DNA of 64,000 nt from Cohnella sp. WQ 127256 (lineage in GTDB: Bacteria > Bacillota > Bacilli > Paenibacillales > Paenibacillaceae), in assembly GCF_024519285.1 (NCBI RefSeq), contig NZ_JAMZCY010000003.1, positions 186,001-250,000 on the forward strand, in the 5' to 3' direction. The translations under genes were made by a program, and so were the position numbers. The notes under the pieces were generated by a model. It did no database searches. It saw nothing but the letters and a program-made list of their open reading frames with translations, and was not told the origin of the DNA. Position 1 is the first letter of the stretch. The number at the start of each line of letters is the position of its first letter. Of the stretch, positions 51,106-60,582 are shown piece by piece.

Positions 51106-52458
51106 ATGAAAAAAGCACTAACAGGACTAGTCTTGCTCGCTTTAGTCATCAGTATCATCGGATGTGTATCAAACAACAAGAAGGATACGGCATACTCATC
51201 GCCAGCAGAATCGCCTTCAGCCAGCTTGGGACAAGCATCTCCAACAGCAACGGCTAGCGATAAGAAAGACCCTGTCACTCTTCGAATCGCTTGGTGGGGC
51301 GGTCAAGCTCGTCATGATTATACATTGAAAGTTATCGCGCTGTATGAGTCCCTTAATCCTCACGTTACAATCGAACCAGAATATGCATCCTTCGATGATC
51401 ATTGGAAGAAGCTCGCTCCGAATGCGACTGCAGGCAACCTTCCCGATATTATCCAAATGGATATTTCTTACCTCTCTCAGTATGGTGGACATGGTCAGCT
51501 TGAAGATTTAACCCCGTTTATTCAAAATGGTGCAATGGATGTTAGCTCCATTAGCGAGGCTTCATTGTCCGGTGGTAGAATGGGTGACCAATTATTCGCT
51601 ATGAATCTTGGCTCTAATGCTCTGCTCGCAGTGGTTGATAAAGTGATGCTAGAAAAAGCGGGTGGAACGATGCCTACCCAAGATTGGACTTGGGATGACT
51701 TCACGAAGCTGGCCCCGATCATGAAGACGCAAGGTAAAATTCTGGCACAAGATCTTCGACATGATGTATTCTTCCCGTTCTATTTGAGAGCTCTAGGCCA
51801 GCATATGTATGCTGCAGATGGCAGAAGTCTAGGCTATGCCGACGATAAGCCGTTCATCAGTTTCTACAATATGTACGAATCATGGTATGACAATGGTAGT
51901 CTGTTGTCTCTTGAGAAGCTGGCTCAGAAGAAGGGTACTCCTGAAGATGGAGAGTTTGAGCTGGGTAACGCGGTTAGCACATGGGGTTGGTCCAACCAGT
52001 TCATTCATTCTTCGAGTGTAGCGAAACGTCCGCTAGAAATTTTACCTGTACCAGGCTGGAACGACAACAAAGCGTTATTCTTGAAGCCGAGCATGTACTT
52101 CTCCATCTCCAAAAACTCTAAAGCTAAAGAAGAAGCAGCGAAATTCATTAGCTTCTGGGTGAATGATATTGAAGCGAACAAAATCATCAAGGGCGAACGT
52201 GGAGTTCCTGTCTCCTCCAAGGTGAAGGAAGCGTTGAAGCCTAGCTTAACACCTGATCAAGCCAAAGTATTCGATTATGTGGCTTGGGTTGAACAGAACA
52301 GCAGTCAGATGGATCCGCCGAACCCAGTTGGAGCTGTTGAAGTGAATAAGCTGCTGAAACATACTGCTGAACAAATTCTGTACAAGAAGACAACAGTCGA
52401 AGCAGGCGCGGCTAAATTCCGCGAAGAAGCGAATAAGATTCTTGCCAAGAACAAATAA
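51106..52458 (+). CDS. Extracellular solute-binding lipoprotein (sugar type)
   Basis: A 450-residue binding lipoprotein: signal KKALTGLVLLALVISIIGC (lipobox IIGC), a Ser/Pro/Ala linker, then LRIAWWGGQARHDYTLKVIALYESLNPHVTIEPEYASFDDHWKKLA typical of multiple-sugar (MsmE/YtcQ-like) binding proteins, and a WGWSNQF loop. AGGGGTGG is eight bases before ATG 51106. It is a third lone binding protein of this type in the window; no permease or ATPase follows, the next gene being corA. Confidence 0.9.
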   Translation: MKKALTGLVLLALVISIIGCVSNNKKDTAYSSPAESPSASLGQASPTATASDKKDPVTLRIAWWGGQARHDYTLKVIALYESLNPHVTIEPEYASFDDHWKKLAPNATAGNLPDIIQMDISYLSQYGGHGQLEDLTPFIQNGAMDVSSISEASLSGGRMGDQLFAMNLGSNALLAVVDKVMLEKAGGTMPTQDWTWDDFTKLAPIMKTQGKILAQDLRHDVFFPFYLRALGQHMYAADGRSLGYADDKPFISFYNMYESWYDNGSLLSLEKLAQKKGTPEDGEFELGNAVSTWGWSNQFIHSSSVAKRPLEILPVPGWNDNKALFLKPSMYFSISKNSKAKEEAAKFISFWVNDIEANKIIKGERGVPVSSKVKEALKPSLTPDQAKVFDYVAWVEQNSSQMDPPNPVGAVEVNKLLKHTAEQILYKKTTVEAGAAKFREEANKILAKNK

Positions 52459-52531
52459 GCAACGTTAAAGATAGCTGAGAGTTGCCAATTCCTTCCGATT
52501 CGAGGCATAATAAACGATAGAGGTGAGGCGT

Positions 52532-53485
52532 TTGCTTCGTATAATGGCGGTAACGGAAAATTTGGAATTATTAGAGGATGTCCCTCTGAATAACCTGATG
52601 AACGACAATATCAAATGGTTTTGGGTTGATTTCGATTGTCCATCGGACGAGGAAATTCACCTCTTAGATAGCTATTTTAATTTTCATCCCCTAGCCATCG
52701 AGGACTGCATGCATTTTCTTCAACGACCCAAAGTAGATCATTATGAGGATACGAATTTTTTTGTGCTACATTCTCTTCATCCAGAGTCGCTTAAGGCGGA
52801 GGAAGTCGATTTTTTTCTCGGTCCACGAGGAATTGTCACCTTCCATCTCTCTCCCTCGCAGGAAGTGGAAGAGGCTTGGCGGAAAATTATCGTTCCTGAC
52901 GTTTATAAGAAGAAGGACCATAACTACGTCGCTTATTTGCTTATGGATAAGCTCGTTGATAACTATTTTCCAACGGTATATAAAATAGAAGACCAATTAA
53001 ACGAGCTAGAGGCGCAAGGGGAAAATAAAGCGGATATTCAGGAGCTGACAGAGCAGGTTTACGACATTCGCTCTGATCTACTAAGAATAAGGCGTACTGT
53101 CATTCCAATGAGGGACTTGTTGTATCGGATCATTAACTCGGATAAAATCGCAGCTTTGAAGGAGCAAGTTGCTTACTTCATGGATATTTATGATCATTTG
53201 CTGAAGCTGACGGAAATGATTGAGTCGAACCGAGAGATGACAGCGGATCTTAGAGATAGTTATGATTCTCTACGCTCCAACCGGATGAATGCCATCATGA
53301 AAACCTTAACCGTTATAACGACGATTTTCATGCCACTAACCTTTATCGCCGGGGTGTATGGGATGAATTTTATTAATATGCCGGAGTTGGAGTGGAACGC
53401 GGGTTATTTCGTTGTAATTGGTGTCATGCTAGTGCTTGGCGGCGGGATGTACATATGGTTTAAGCGCAAAGGCTGGTTTGATTGA
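52532..53485 (+). CDS. corA: CorA-family Mg2+/Co2+ transporter
   Basis: About 317 residues: an acidic cytoplasmic funnel domain (WVDFDCPSDEEIHLLDSYFNFHPLAIEDCMHFLQRPKVDHYEDTNFFVLHSL), the long stalk helix, and two C-terminal helices with the pore signature YGMNF near 276-280, after TTIFMPLTFIAGV. It forms a pentamer and imports divalent cations. TTG 52532 lies seven bases after GAGGTG; GTG 52523 and ATG 52544 are possible starts. A short terminator follows. Confidence 0.95.
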   Translation: MLRIMAVTENLELLEDVPLNNLMNDNIKWFWVDFDCPSDEEIHLLDSYFNFHPLAIEDCMHFLQRPKVDHYEDTNFFVLHSLHPESLKAEEVDFFLGPRGIVTFHLSPSQEVEEAWRKIIVPDVYKKKDHNYVAYLLMDKLVDNYFPTVYKIEDQLNELEAQGENKADIQELTEQVYDIRSDLLRIRRTVIPMRDLLYRIINSDKIAALKEQVAYFMDIYDHLLKLTEMIESNREMTADLRDSYDSLRSNRMNAIMKTLTVITTIFMPLTFIAGVYGMNFINMPELEWNAGYFVVIGVMLVLGGGMYIWFKRKGWFD

Positions 53486-53529
53486 GGTAAGGACACGTTA
53501 CTTGATTTGGAATATCAACGGTATTTTCG

Positions 53530-53553
53530 CCATTCTATTAAGAATGGTTTTTT
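53530..53553 (+). terminator. Terminator of corA
   Basis: CCATTCT (53530-53536), loop ATTA, AGAATGG (53541-53547), then six T. About 45 bp after the corA stop. Confidence 0.85.
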
Positions 53554-53659
53554 GTTGTTGTTTCGCCCTGTCCCACACCCTGCGATCCCTTGCGACATAT
53601 GTAATAGAAGACAATCTGTCGGATAATCCGCTATGAGGGGTTGGATAGGGGGAGATGCT

Positions 53660-53985
53660 ATGAAGGTAGTCATTCTCGCAGGGGGCTACGGCACACGTAT
53701 TAGTGAAGAAACGGCGATCAAGCCCAAGCCGCTAATCGAAATTGGGGATAAGCCGATTTTGTGGCATATTATGAAGCATTACTCCCATTACGGGTTTCAA
53801 GAGTTTATTATTCCGCTCGGGTATAAAGGTGTGCTTATTAAGGAATATTTCGCCCATTATTATTTGCATGAATCAGACGTAACGTTTGACTTTGCAGACG
53901 GGGGTAGCATGTACATGCACCAGAGGTGTACGGATCCATGGAAGGTAACGTTGGTTGACACGGGGAAAGATACATCCACGGGAAA
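53660..53985 (+). pseudogene. rfbF: 5' fragment of glucose-1-phosphate cytidylyltransferase (rfbF)
   Basis: About 109 of an expected 257 or so residues. It starts normally (ATG 53660 after GGGGGAG) with the nucleotidyltransferase motif KVVILAGGYGTRISEETAIKPKPLIEIGDKPILWHIMK and runs through DPWKVTLVDTGKDTSTG, then breaks. Past about 53985 the sequence is that of a thiamine-diphosphate enzyme in a different frame. RfbF makes CDP-glucose for 3,6-dideoxyhexoses of surface glycans. The catalytic C-terminal part is gone, so it should be inactive. Confidence 0.88.
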
Positions 53986-54754
53986 ACAGATTTGGTTCAG
54001 CAGGAAGGGAATTGGCTAGCTTGGAAAGGTCGGCTATCCGATTATAAGCAAAAGTATCCAACGGGTGGAATGCAGCAGGCGGATGAAGCCATCGATCCGA
54101 ATAGGCTGATGGAACATTAGGAGATTGCGTTGTCGACGATAAGACGATCGTTTGTCTCGACGTTGGCCAACACCAGATGTGGGCGAGTCAGTCATTTCTA
54201 CTTCGAGGTGAAGCACGAATGTTAAACGCTGGGGGGATAGGGGCGATGGGCTTTGGTCTTCCTGCGGCCATTGGTGCTGCATTCGCTGCGCCCGATAGGC
54301 GAATGGTTATGATTGCGGGGGACGGAGGGATGCAGGTCAATATCCAAGAGCTACAAACCCTCGTTCATTGGAAGCTGCCCATTACGATCGTGGTTCTGAA
54401 TAATCGTTCGCTGGGAATGGTTCGTCAATTCCAGGACGTTTATTTTAATGGGCGTCAGGCTTCAACCGTAGACGGTTATAGCTGTCCAGATTTTGTGAAG
54501 GTGGCCGTAGCATATGGGATTCCGGGTTTTCGAGCTGCGAGTTGGGGGGGGAGCTGGACTCCCTTCTGGCATCGAACCCTCTCCTCTATCCCGTTGGCTC
54601 AGTAGTAGTAGAGGTTGAGATATCTAAGCATTCGGCAGTTCATCCGAAGCTAGGTGTTGGCCGTCCAATTGAGGATATGGAGCCGCTATTGGATCGGGAG
54701 GAGCTGCGCGAGGCTATGCTAATTCCGCCATTAGAGGATACTGGACCAGTGTGA
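53984..54754 (+). pseudogene. Degenerate C-terminal part of a thiamine-diphosphate (acetolactate-synthase-like) enzyme
   Basis: Read in three frames it gives DLVQQEGNWLAWKGRLSDYKQKYPTGG, then DPNRLMEH and a TAG stop (54118-54120), a frameshift just after, VVDDKTIVCLDVGQHQMWASQSFLLRGEARMLNAGGIGAMGFGLPAAIGA, the TPP motif GDGGMQVN...VVLNN, a second frameshift in an eight-G run near 54544-54551, and finally ELDSLLASN...VEVEISKHSAVHPKLGVGRPIEDMEPLL to a TGA at 54752-54754. The N-terminal half is absent. Such TPP enzymes occur in CDP-sugar loci (YerE adds an acetyl unit to a CDP-ketosugar), fitting the rfbF fragment beside it. It is clearly non-functional. Confidence 0.88.
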
Positions 54755-54805
54755 CTCGTGTTGTTGTTTCTCTGGTTTTATGCGGATTCGATCAGTTGTC
54801 ACACA

Positions 54806-54841
54806 CGTGTACACCCTACTCTGAGTAAGGGGGCGTACACG
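54806..54841. other. Strong stem-loop after the pseudogene
   Basis: CGTGTAC (54806-54812) pairs with GTACACG (54835-54841), with inner CCCT-ACTC/GAGT-AAGG pairing and GG mismatches. Only GTTTTAC follows, so a terminator is possible but weak. The remainder of 54755-54943 contains no supported gene. Confidence 0.5.
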
Positions 54842-54943
54842 GTTTTACATAAGGCCCCCCCAGAAACCCCACTGTTCGCAACTTACCGGATTCCTTCTTG
54901 GGAAAGGATACGAAGGCCAAAAAAATGCTTTGGCGATTCCGAA

Positions 54944-55129
54944 TCACTTCAAATAGGCCTTCGCTTTTTGCAATGCATCAATAATTTGGTCGAGTTCCTG
55001 GCTATTGTCGATGAATAGTGAGACGTACTTAGGTCGGTAACCGCTGCTGGATAGCTCGATATGGACATGCTTTTTTTCACTATCGGCGCTAATATCGATG
55101 AATTCCGTTGTATAAATCATTTGGCTCAT
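54944..55129 (-). CDS. Small conserved-looking hypothetical protein, 61 residues
   Basis: Starts MSQMIYTTEFIDISADSEKK; the body is one beta-rich fold ending in a helix (ELDQIIDALQKAKAYLK). GAGGGAG is about eight bases before ATG 55129. It resembles small cytoplasmic proteins annotated hypothetical in Paenibacillus. No function inferred. It is divergent from araR. Confidence 0.6.
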   Translation of the reverse strand: MSQMIYTTEFIDISADSEKKHVHIELSSSGYRPKYVSLFIDNSQELDQIIDALQKAKAYLK

Positions 55130-55242
55130 TAGAGATATCTCCCTCACAAAAATTGGATAATGAAACTATAGCATAGTTTGAAACTCAGCAACGATTTCTT
55201 TAGCTTAAAATAGTACCATACAACTAAAAGGATTTAAGCTCG

Positions 55243-55277
55243 AAAAGGTACGTACAAGTTTGCTCGTGTGCTATACT
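55243..55277 (+). promoter_or_regulatory. araR promoter with AraR operator
   Basis: The palindrome GTACGTAC at 55248-55255, flanked by AAAG and AAGTTT, is the core of AraR boxes known from Bacillus subtilis. TGCTATACT (55269-55277) is an extended -10 17 bp behind it. The operator occupies the -35 region, so AraR should repress itself. Confidence 0.7.
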
Positions 55278-55323
55278 GATCTTAATGATTTTGATGTTGC
55301 CGTTTGACTTGGAGGTGCCCGAT

Positions 55324-56418
55324 ATGAGTTCTCAATCGCCGAAATATTTGCAGTTGAAAGAAGAAATTTTGTCATGGATTGCTAGCGGGCGCTATCGCCC
55401 GGGAGATAAGCTGCCATCTGAGAATGAACTTGCAGAGCAATTTTCATTAAGCCGCCAAACTGTGCGTCAATCGATAGGGGAGCTTGTACAAGAAGGTTGG
55501 CTTGCACGAGAGCAAGGAAAAGGAACCTTTGTGAACAGGAAATCGGCAGAGCGCCGAATCTCTTCCGGTAACCGAACTGTAGGGTTGATTACGACCTCTA
55601 TTTCCGATTATATTTTTCCCTCCATTGTTCGGGGAGTAGAAGCAGCATTAAAGGATAAGGGTTATCGACTTCTGCTTTCTAGCACTGACAATCGTAAGGA
55701 TCGAGAGCGGGAGTGCTTGGAAATTATGCTTAGCCACTCTGTTTGCGCACTTATCGTGGAGCCAACCAAAAGCGCCGAAGGAAATCCTAACTTTGATAAC
55801 TATCTAGCCATAGAGGATCACGGAATTCCAATGCTGATGATTAATGAGTCGTATCCAGATTTAGATTGTCCAAGCGTCAGGGTCGATGACGACGCTGGTG
55901 GTCTAATGGCTGCGAGTTATGTGCTCGAATTGGGACATCAGCGAATTGCTGGTTTTTTTAAGACGGATGATTTACAAGGGGTTAGGCGGATGAAAGGGTT
56001 TATCCGTGCTTGCAGGGAACATCATATTTCCCCTGACGGTGGGAAGATCGTAAGATATTCGACTGAGGATAAGAGCGAACGTCCACAACAAATGCTTCGG
56101 GAGCTCCTTCTGTCGGATGAACCACCCACGGCCATTGTTTGTTATAACGATCAATTAGCGGTATCTATGCTCGATACGGTCAGAGATTTGGGTTTGCGAA
56201 TCCCAGAGGACTTATCCGTCATCGGATACGATGATTCTTTCTTAGCAACGGCAACAGAAATTAAGCTGACGACGATCGAACATCCCAAATCAGGACTAGG
56301 TGAGCACGCAGCTAATCTTCTTATTGCTCAATTAGAGAACGTTACGACTCCGAACGATAAAGAAATATTATTTCCTCCTAAGTTGATTGTTCGTCAATCG
56401 ACTATGGAAAGACGTTAA
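55324..56418 (+). CDS. araR: Arabinose-operon repressor AraR (GntR-LacI chimera)
   Basis: A 364-residue regulator combining a GntR winged helix (residues 5-75: YLQLKEEILSWIASGRYRPGDKLPSENELAEQFSLSRQTVRQSIGELVQEGWLAREQGKGTFV) with a LacI-type sugar-binding domain (TVGLITTSISDYIFPSIVRGVEAAL onward), the AraR architecture. In Bacillus it releases DNA on binding L-arabinose. ATG 55324 is six bases after GGAGGTG. Operators lie before itself and before araD, and araD and araB follow directly. Confidence 0.95.
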   Translation: MSSQSPKYLQLKEEILSWIASGRYRPGDKLPSENELAEQFSLSRQTVRQSIGELVQEGWLAREQGKGTFVNRKSAERRISSGNRTVGLITTSISDYIFPSIVRGVEAALKDKGYRLLLSSTDNRKDRERECLEIMLSHSVCALIVEPTKSAEGNPNFDNYLAIEDHGIPMLMINESYPDLDCPSVRVDDDAGGLMAASYVLELGHQRIAGFFKTDDLQGVRRMKGFIRACREHHISPDGGKIVRYSTEDKSERPQQMLRELLLSDEPPTAIVCYNDQLAVSMLDTVRDLGLRIPEDLSVIGYDDSFLATATEIKLTTIEHPKSGLGEHAANLLIAQLENVTTPNDKEILFPPKLIVRQSTMERR

Positions 56419-56427
56419 CGGAAACTA

Positions 56428-56457
56428 TCGACACGCATGTACGTACAAGTGTATAAT
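56428..56457 (+). promoter_or_regulatory. araDB promoter with AraR operator between -35 and -10
   Basis: TCGACA (56428-56433) and a perfect TATAAT (56452-56457), spacer 18 bp. The operator core GTACGTAC (56439-56446) with flanking AT and AAGT fills the spacer, a position that would fully block RNA polymerase. It is the same core as at 55248. Confidence 0.8.
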
Positions 56458-56525
56458 GTGAGCTGTATATTACGATTCGGGTTGTTTGAAAATCGCTACT
56501 GATATAGGGAAAGGAAGTGTTTAAC

Positions 56526-57230
56526 TTGTTGGAACAACTTAAAGAGATGGTATGTCAAGCTAACGCGGAATTGCCCAAGTACGGTCTTGTGACTTTTACT
56601 TGGGGGAATGTGAGTGGATTCGATAGAGAATCTGGATTAATGGTCATAAAACCAAGTGGTGTACCTTATGAGAAGCTACTTCCTGAACAAATGGTTGTTG
56701 TTGATTTGGAGGGGAAAGTGGTGGAAGGCACGTTGCGACCTTCGTCTGATACGCCAACTCACCTGGTGCTCTATCGTTCTTTTCCCAATGTGGGCGGTAT
56801 TGTTCATACCCACTCGCCTTGGGCAACGATATGGTCGCAAGCGGGTGAAGAAATTCCAGCGTTCGGAACGACCCAAGCGGATTATTTTTATGGTACAATT
56901 CCTTGTACGCGGCCAATGTCGAATGGAGAAATTCAAGGGGAGTATGAGGCAGAAACAGGTAATGTTATTGTCGAGACTTTCCGTGAAATAAACCCAGACC
57001 AGGTTCCGGGTGTGCTTGTGAATAGTCATGCCCCATTCGCATGGGGAAAAGATGCCATGGAAGCGCTTCATAATGCTGTTGTCTTAGAGGAAGTCGCGAA
57101 GATGGCTTATCATACAAGACAATTGCACCCTACTGTTTCTTCCATGAATCAAGTACTGCTGGACAAACATTACTTACGTAAGCATGGTGCGACTGCTTAT
57201 TATGGTCAGCCTGAAGATTCGAAGCATTAG
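56526..57230 (+). CDS. araD: L-ribulose-5-phosphate 4-epimerase
   Basis: A 234-residue class II aldolase-type epimerase converting L-ribulose-5-phosphate to D-xylulose-5-phosphate. Seen: the glycine-rich substrate loop [24 protein letters not shown], zinc ligands in HTHSPWA and in NSHAPFAWG, and [13 protein letters not shown]. The start is TTG 56526, eight bases after AAAGGAAG; GTG 56517 touches the ribosome site. It is followed 32 bp later by araB. Confidence 0.94.
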   Translation: MLEQLKEMVCQANAELPKYGLVTFTWGNVSGFDRESGLMVIKPSGVPYEKLLPEQMVVVDLEGKVVEGTLRPSSDTPTHLVLYRSFPNVGGIVHTHSPWATIWSQAGEEIPAFGTTQADYFYGTIPCTRPMSNGEIQGEYEAETGNVIVETFREINPDQVPGVLVNSHAPFAWGKDAMEALHNAVVLEEVAKMAYHTRQLHPTVSSMNQVLLDKHYLRKHGATAYYGQPEDSKH

Positions 57231-57262
57231 TTATTTATCCCCATCCCTTAGGAGGCCATCTT

Positions 57263-58936
57263 ATGAGCCATAAATATGCTATCGGCGTTGATTACGGCAC
57301 TCAATCTGGACGTGCGGTTCTTGTGGATCTGACTAACGGTCATGAGGTTGCGGATCATGTTACGCCATATCCACATGGTGTTATTGATGAAAAGCTACCT
57401 ACTTCTGGTCAAGCATTGGAGCATGACTGGGCTTTGCAGCATCCCGACGACTATCTTGAAGTTCTTCGTCGTTCTGTTCCAGCCGTTCTTAAGCAGTCGG
57501 AAATTGACCCTTCCGATGTCATCGGATTAGGGATCGATTTTACTGCGTGCACGATGCTCCCTGTGGATGAACAAGGCACGCCGCTTTGCTTCAAACCGGA
57601 GTGGAAGGATAATCCTCATGGTTGGGTGAAGCTATGGAAGCATCATGCGGCACAAGATGAGGCAGATCGTGTGAATGCGATAGCGGCTGAGCGCGGGGAG
57701 AAATTCCTGCCCCGTTATGGCGGCAAAATTTCATCTGAATGGATGATCGCCAAAGTGTGGCAGATCGTCAATGAAGCGCCAGATGTTTATGAAGCAACAG
57801 ATTTGTTCACGGAAGCGACAGACTGGGTTGTCTCACAGTTGACGGGTAATTTTGTACGGAATAGCTGTACGGCTGGCTATAAAGCGAACTGGCATAAGCA
57901 GGATGGGTATCCAAGTAAAGAATTTTTCAAGGCGCTGGACCCTCGCTTGGAAAATTTAATAGAGACGAAGCTTCGCGGGGATATCGTGGCGCTCGGCACC
58001 AAATCGGGTGAGTTAACGGAAGCGATGGCGAAGCTGACGGGATTGAATCCAGGGACAGCCATCGCGGTAGGTAATGTGGATGCGCATGCCGCTGTTCCAG
58101 CTGTTGGAGTTGTTACACCGGGCAAGCTTGTTATGGCGATGGGAACTTCGATCTGCCACATGCTGCTAGGAACAGAAGAGGTAGAAGTCGAAGGAATGTG
58201 TGGCGTCGTCGAAGACGGAATCATCCCAGGCTATCTTGGTTATGAAGCAGGACAGTCTGCTGTAGGGGATATCTTCGAATGGTTCGTAGAGGAAGCGGTT
58301 CCTGCTTATGTGAAGGAAGCTGCTGAGAAGGATGGAGTGGGCGTTCATCAGTGGCTGACTGAACGTGCGTCGGCCTATAAACCAGGAGAGACGGGCTTAC
58401 TCGCGCTCGATTGGTGGAATGGTAATCGTTCTGTGCTTGTCGACACAAACTTGACGGGTGTTATTGTCGGTTACAGCTTGCTTACTAAGCCAGAGGAAGT
58501 GTACCGCACATTACTTGAATCAACCGCATTCGGTACGCGCAAAATCATCGATGCTTTCCATAACAATGGAGTTCCGGTAGACGAAGTGTACGCGTGTGGT
58601 GGATTACCGCAGCGCAATCATCTGCTTATGCAGATCTATGCTGACGTTACGAATCGTGAGATCAAAATCGCGGATTCTAAGCAAACGCCTGCGATAGGAG
58701 CTGCTATGTTTGGCGCAGTTGCCGCTGGAAGTGCTAAAGGTGGCTACGATAACGTCGTTGATGCAGCCAAAGCGATGGCACGTGTTCGCAAAGAGACGTT
58801 CAAGCCGATTCCTGAGAACGTTGCGATATACGAGAGACTTTACCAAGAATACAGCACGCTCCACGATTACTTCGGTCGTGGTGCCAACGATGTTATGAAA
58901 CGCTTAAAATCATTGAAGGATGAAGCATCGCACTAA
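57263..58936 (+). CDS. araB: Ribulokinase
   Basis: A 557-residue FGGY-family kinase that phosphorylates L-ribulose. ATP-binding [18 protein letters not shown] at the N-terminus, [19 protein letters not shown], the FGGY signature region and the C-terminal [32 protein letters not shown] is seven bases before ATG 57263. With araD it gives the lower arabinose route; the isomerase araA is not in the window, so it must lie elsewhere. Confidence 0.96.
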   Translation: MSHKYAIGVDYGTQSGRAVLVDLTNGHEVADHVTPYPHGVIDEKLPTSGQALEHDWALQHPDDYLEVLRRSVPAVLKQSEIDPSDVIGLGIDFTACTMLPVDEQGTPLCFKPEWKDNPHGWVKLWKHHAAQDEADRVNAIAAERGEKFLPRYGGKISSEWMIAKVWQIVNEAPDVYEATDLFTEATDWVVSQLTGNFVRNSCTAGYKANWHKQDGYPSKEFFKALDPRLENLIETKLRGDIVALGTKSGELTEAMAKLTGLNPGTAIAVGNVDAHAAVPAVGVVTPGKLVMAMGTSICHMLLGTEEVEVEGMCGVVEDGIIPGYLGYEAGQSAVGDIFEWFVEEAVPAYVKEAAEKDGVGVHQWLTERASAYKPGETGLLALDWWNGNRSVLVDTNLTGVIVGYSLLTKPEEVYRTLLESTAFGTRKIIDAFHNNGVPVDEVYACGGLPQRNHLLMQIYADVTNREIKIADSKQTPAIGAAMFGAVAAGSAKGGYDNVVDAAKAMARVRKETFKPIPENVAIYERLYQEYSTLHDYFGRGANDVMKRLKSLKDEASH

Positions 58937-58951
58937 TTGCATATTATGAAC

Positions 58952-58987
58952 AAAAGCTGCCCCTGAAAGATCTTAGGGGCAGCTTTT
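58952..58987. terminator. Terminator of the araDB operon
   Basis: AAAAGCTGCCCCT (58952-58964) pairs perfectly with AGGGGCAGCTTTT (58975-58987). Confidence 0.88.
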
Positions 58988-59025
58988 CTATAAGACAACG
59001 ACCATTTTAGTATAGAACTCAGGTT

Positions 59026-59496
59026 CTACAACTCCTTAACCATCTTGAAATTAACGAGTTTAACCGCTCTGCGTTCTACAATTTGCTGTTGAATGACTCT
59101 GAACCCATGATGTTCAAAAAATGGCTTAGCCGTAATGCTTGCTTCTGTATCCATTTCTTTAAGACCAAGTTTCCTTGCTTCAGATTCGAGATGGACCAGC
59201 AAGGATGAAGCTATTCCTTGCCTTTGATAATCTTTGTGAATGTAAAGTCTATCTAAGTGGCCTTCTGGAGTCATGTCAGAAAATCCTACGAGTTTTCCAA
59301 CAGTTTCAGCAACAAAAGTGACATTGCGATTCATTGAGTCCTGCCAAGTTCTTAGCTTGAGCGTCATCTCCTCTTTGGGTGCCCAAGCATCAAGCTGCTC
59401 TTGCGAATAATCGACTCTATTTACCGAATGTACAGTTTCATAGAACAATGAAACAATCTGACGAATATCTGATCCACGAAACTTTCTAATCTCCAT
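59026..59496 (-). CDS. GNAT-family N-acetyltransferase
   Basis: A 156-residue GNAT enzyme using acetyl-CoA. It shows the acetyl-CoA loop YQRQGIASSLLVHLESEAR (Q/R-x-x-G-x-A) near 87-105 and the upstream LDRLYIHKDYQ strand. GAGGGAG lies before ATG 59496. The length matches small PhnO/YjaB-like members. The substrate is unknown. It follows the araC-type gene on the same strand by 55 bp. Confidence 0.88.
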   Translation of the reverse strand: MEIRKFRGSDIRQIVSLFYETVHSVNRVDYSQEQLDAWAPKEEMTLKLRTWQDSMNRNVTFVAETVGKLVGFSDMTPEGHLDRLYIHKDYQRQGIASSLLVHLESEARKLGLKEMDTEASITAKPFFEHHGFRVIQQQIVERRAVKLVNFKMVKEL

Positions 59497-59551
59497 TTGG
59501 TGTCCGTCTCCCTCTGTGAGCCTTTTATTCAGCGACCTCTAACTCGACCCC

Positions 59552-60436
59552 CTACATACCTTCTTCAAAAGATAAATTAATCGGCTCGTCCAAAAGAACG
59601 GATGGAGACTCTAAGTTTGTTGTTTCCACACTGTTATCCACTTTTTCGAAAAAAAATTGGTCTGTCCACACATGCCCCGATCCAGATAAAAGCACTCCGA
59701 ATGAAATGGTGGCACTATTGTCTGGGATATCCAACACTACGGCGTAATGGTTCCAATGATTCGTTCCGACAATAGGCCGATTGCTCATGTTATCAAACTG
59801 TACAATATCGCCTGAAGCGTTATCGACCCGCATCCATAATCCTGAAAATTGTTGAACATCTTTTGTCTTAATGAAGCATGAGAGTCTAATTCTCTGTTGT
59901 CTATACTTATCCGCTTTAAACTGCTGCATCATCGTTGCGAATTCCGAAATATCCTGTACCGTTTTTGATTTGATATAACCGGATACACTTCCTTGGTGCA
60001 CATTTTCACGGTCAACCCCCATTTCATAGTTAAACGGATGACTCCCACTTAAAAACCAACCTACGTTTTCTTTTTCCATCCCGATATCCTCCTTTTTTGT
60101 TGTCACATCTGACATTATCCTTCTGTACTGACCCGGTGGCAGAGCATACATTTTCTTAAATGCACGTGTAAAAGCTTCTTGTGACTCAAACTGATAGTAC
60201 ATGGCAATATCGATGATCCGTTCGTCTGACTGAAGCAATGCAACCGCGGCGTTCGCAAGTCGTCGCATCCGAATATAAACAGCAACAGACATCCCAACGG
60301 AGGATTGGAAAATTCTATGAAAGTGAAACTTAGAAAAGCTGACCCCATCCGCAATATCCTCAGCCGATATTTGTTCGTGTATATTGGATTCGATCCAGTC
60401 AATTGTTCTTTGAATGGCTGTTTCATACTTTTTCAT
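59552..60436 (-). CDS. AraC-type regulator with N-terminal DNA-binding and C-terminal beta-sandwich domain
   Basis: A 294-residue protein with the order opposite to ordinary AraC regulators: the double helix-turn-helix is first (residues 5-105: IDWIESNIHEQISAEDIADGVSFSKFHFHRIFQSSVGMSVAVYIRMRRL, IIDIAMYYQFESQEAFTRAFKKMYALPPGQYRR), as in MarA/Rob proteins. The C-terminal 150 residues form a beta domain (RIRLSCFIKTKDVQQFSGLWMRVDNASGDIVQFDNMSNRPIVGTNHWNHYAVVLDIPDNSATISFGVLLSGSGHVWTDQFFF) resembling a carbohydrate-binding jelly roll seen attached to other regulators. GAGGTG precedes ATG 60436; a longer reading to 60484 is rejected. Confidence 0.85.
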   Translation of the reverse strand: MKKYETAIQRTIDWIESNIHEQISAEDIADGVSFSKFHFHRIFQSSVGMSVAVYIRMRRLANAAVALLQSDERIIDIAMYYQFESQEAFTRAFKKMYALPPGQYRRIMSDVTTKKEDIGMEKENVGWFLSGSHPFNYEMGVDRENVHQGSVSGYIKSKTVQDISEFATMMQQFKADKYRQQRIRLSCFIKTKDVQQFSGLWMRVDNASGDIVQFDNMSNRPIVGTNHWNHYAVVLDIPDNSATISFGVLLSGSGHVWTDQFFFEKVDNSVETTNLESPSVLLDEPINLSFEEGM

Positions 60437-60582
60437 CTGTTCACCTCGATTTCTATTTACAGAATAACGGATTAAAACAAGCATTTTTTGATTTTTTTTG
60501 CGAAGTCAATTGTTTTTTGTAATTTGACATCTTATTTTGTATGATAGGAACGGATGTAAAATAAAGGAAGGGGCTTGTCCGC

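Noticed and set aside
54758..55018. Plus-strand frame of 86 codons after the TPP pseudogene
   Set aside because: No ribosome site, low-complexity origin, and overlaps the better-supported small gene on the other strand.
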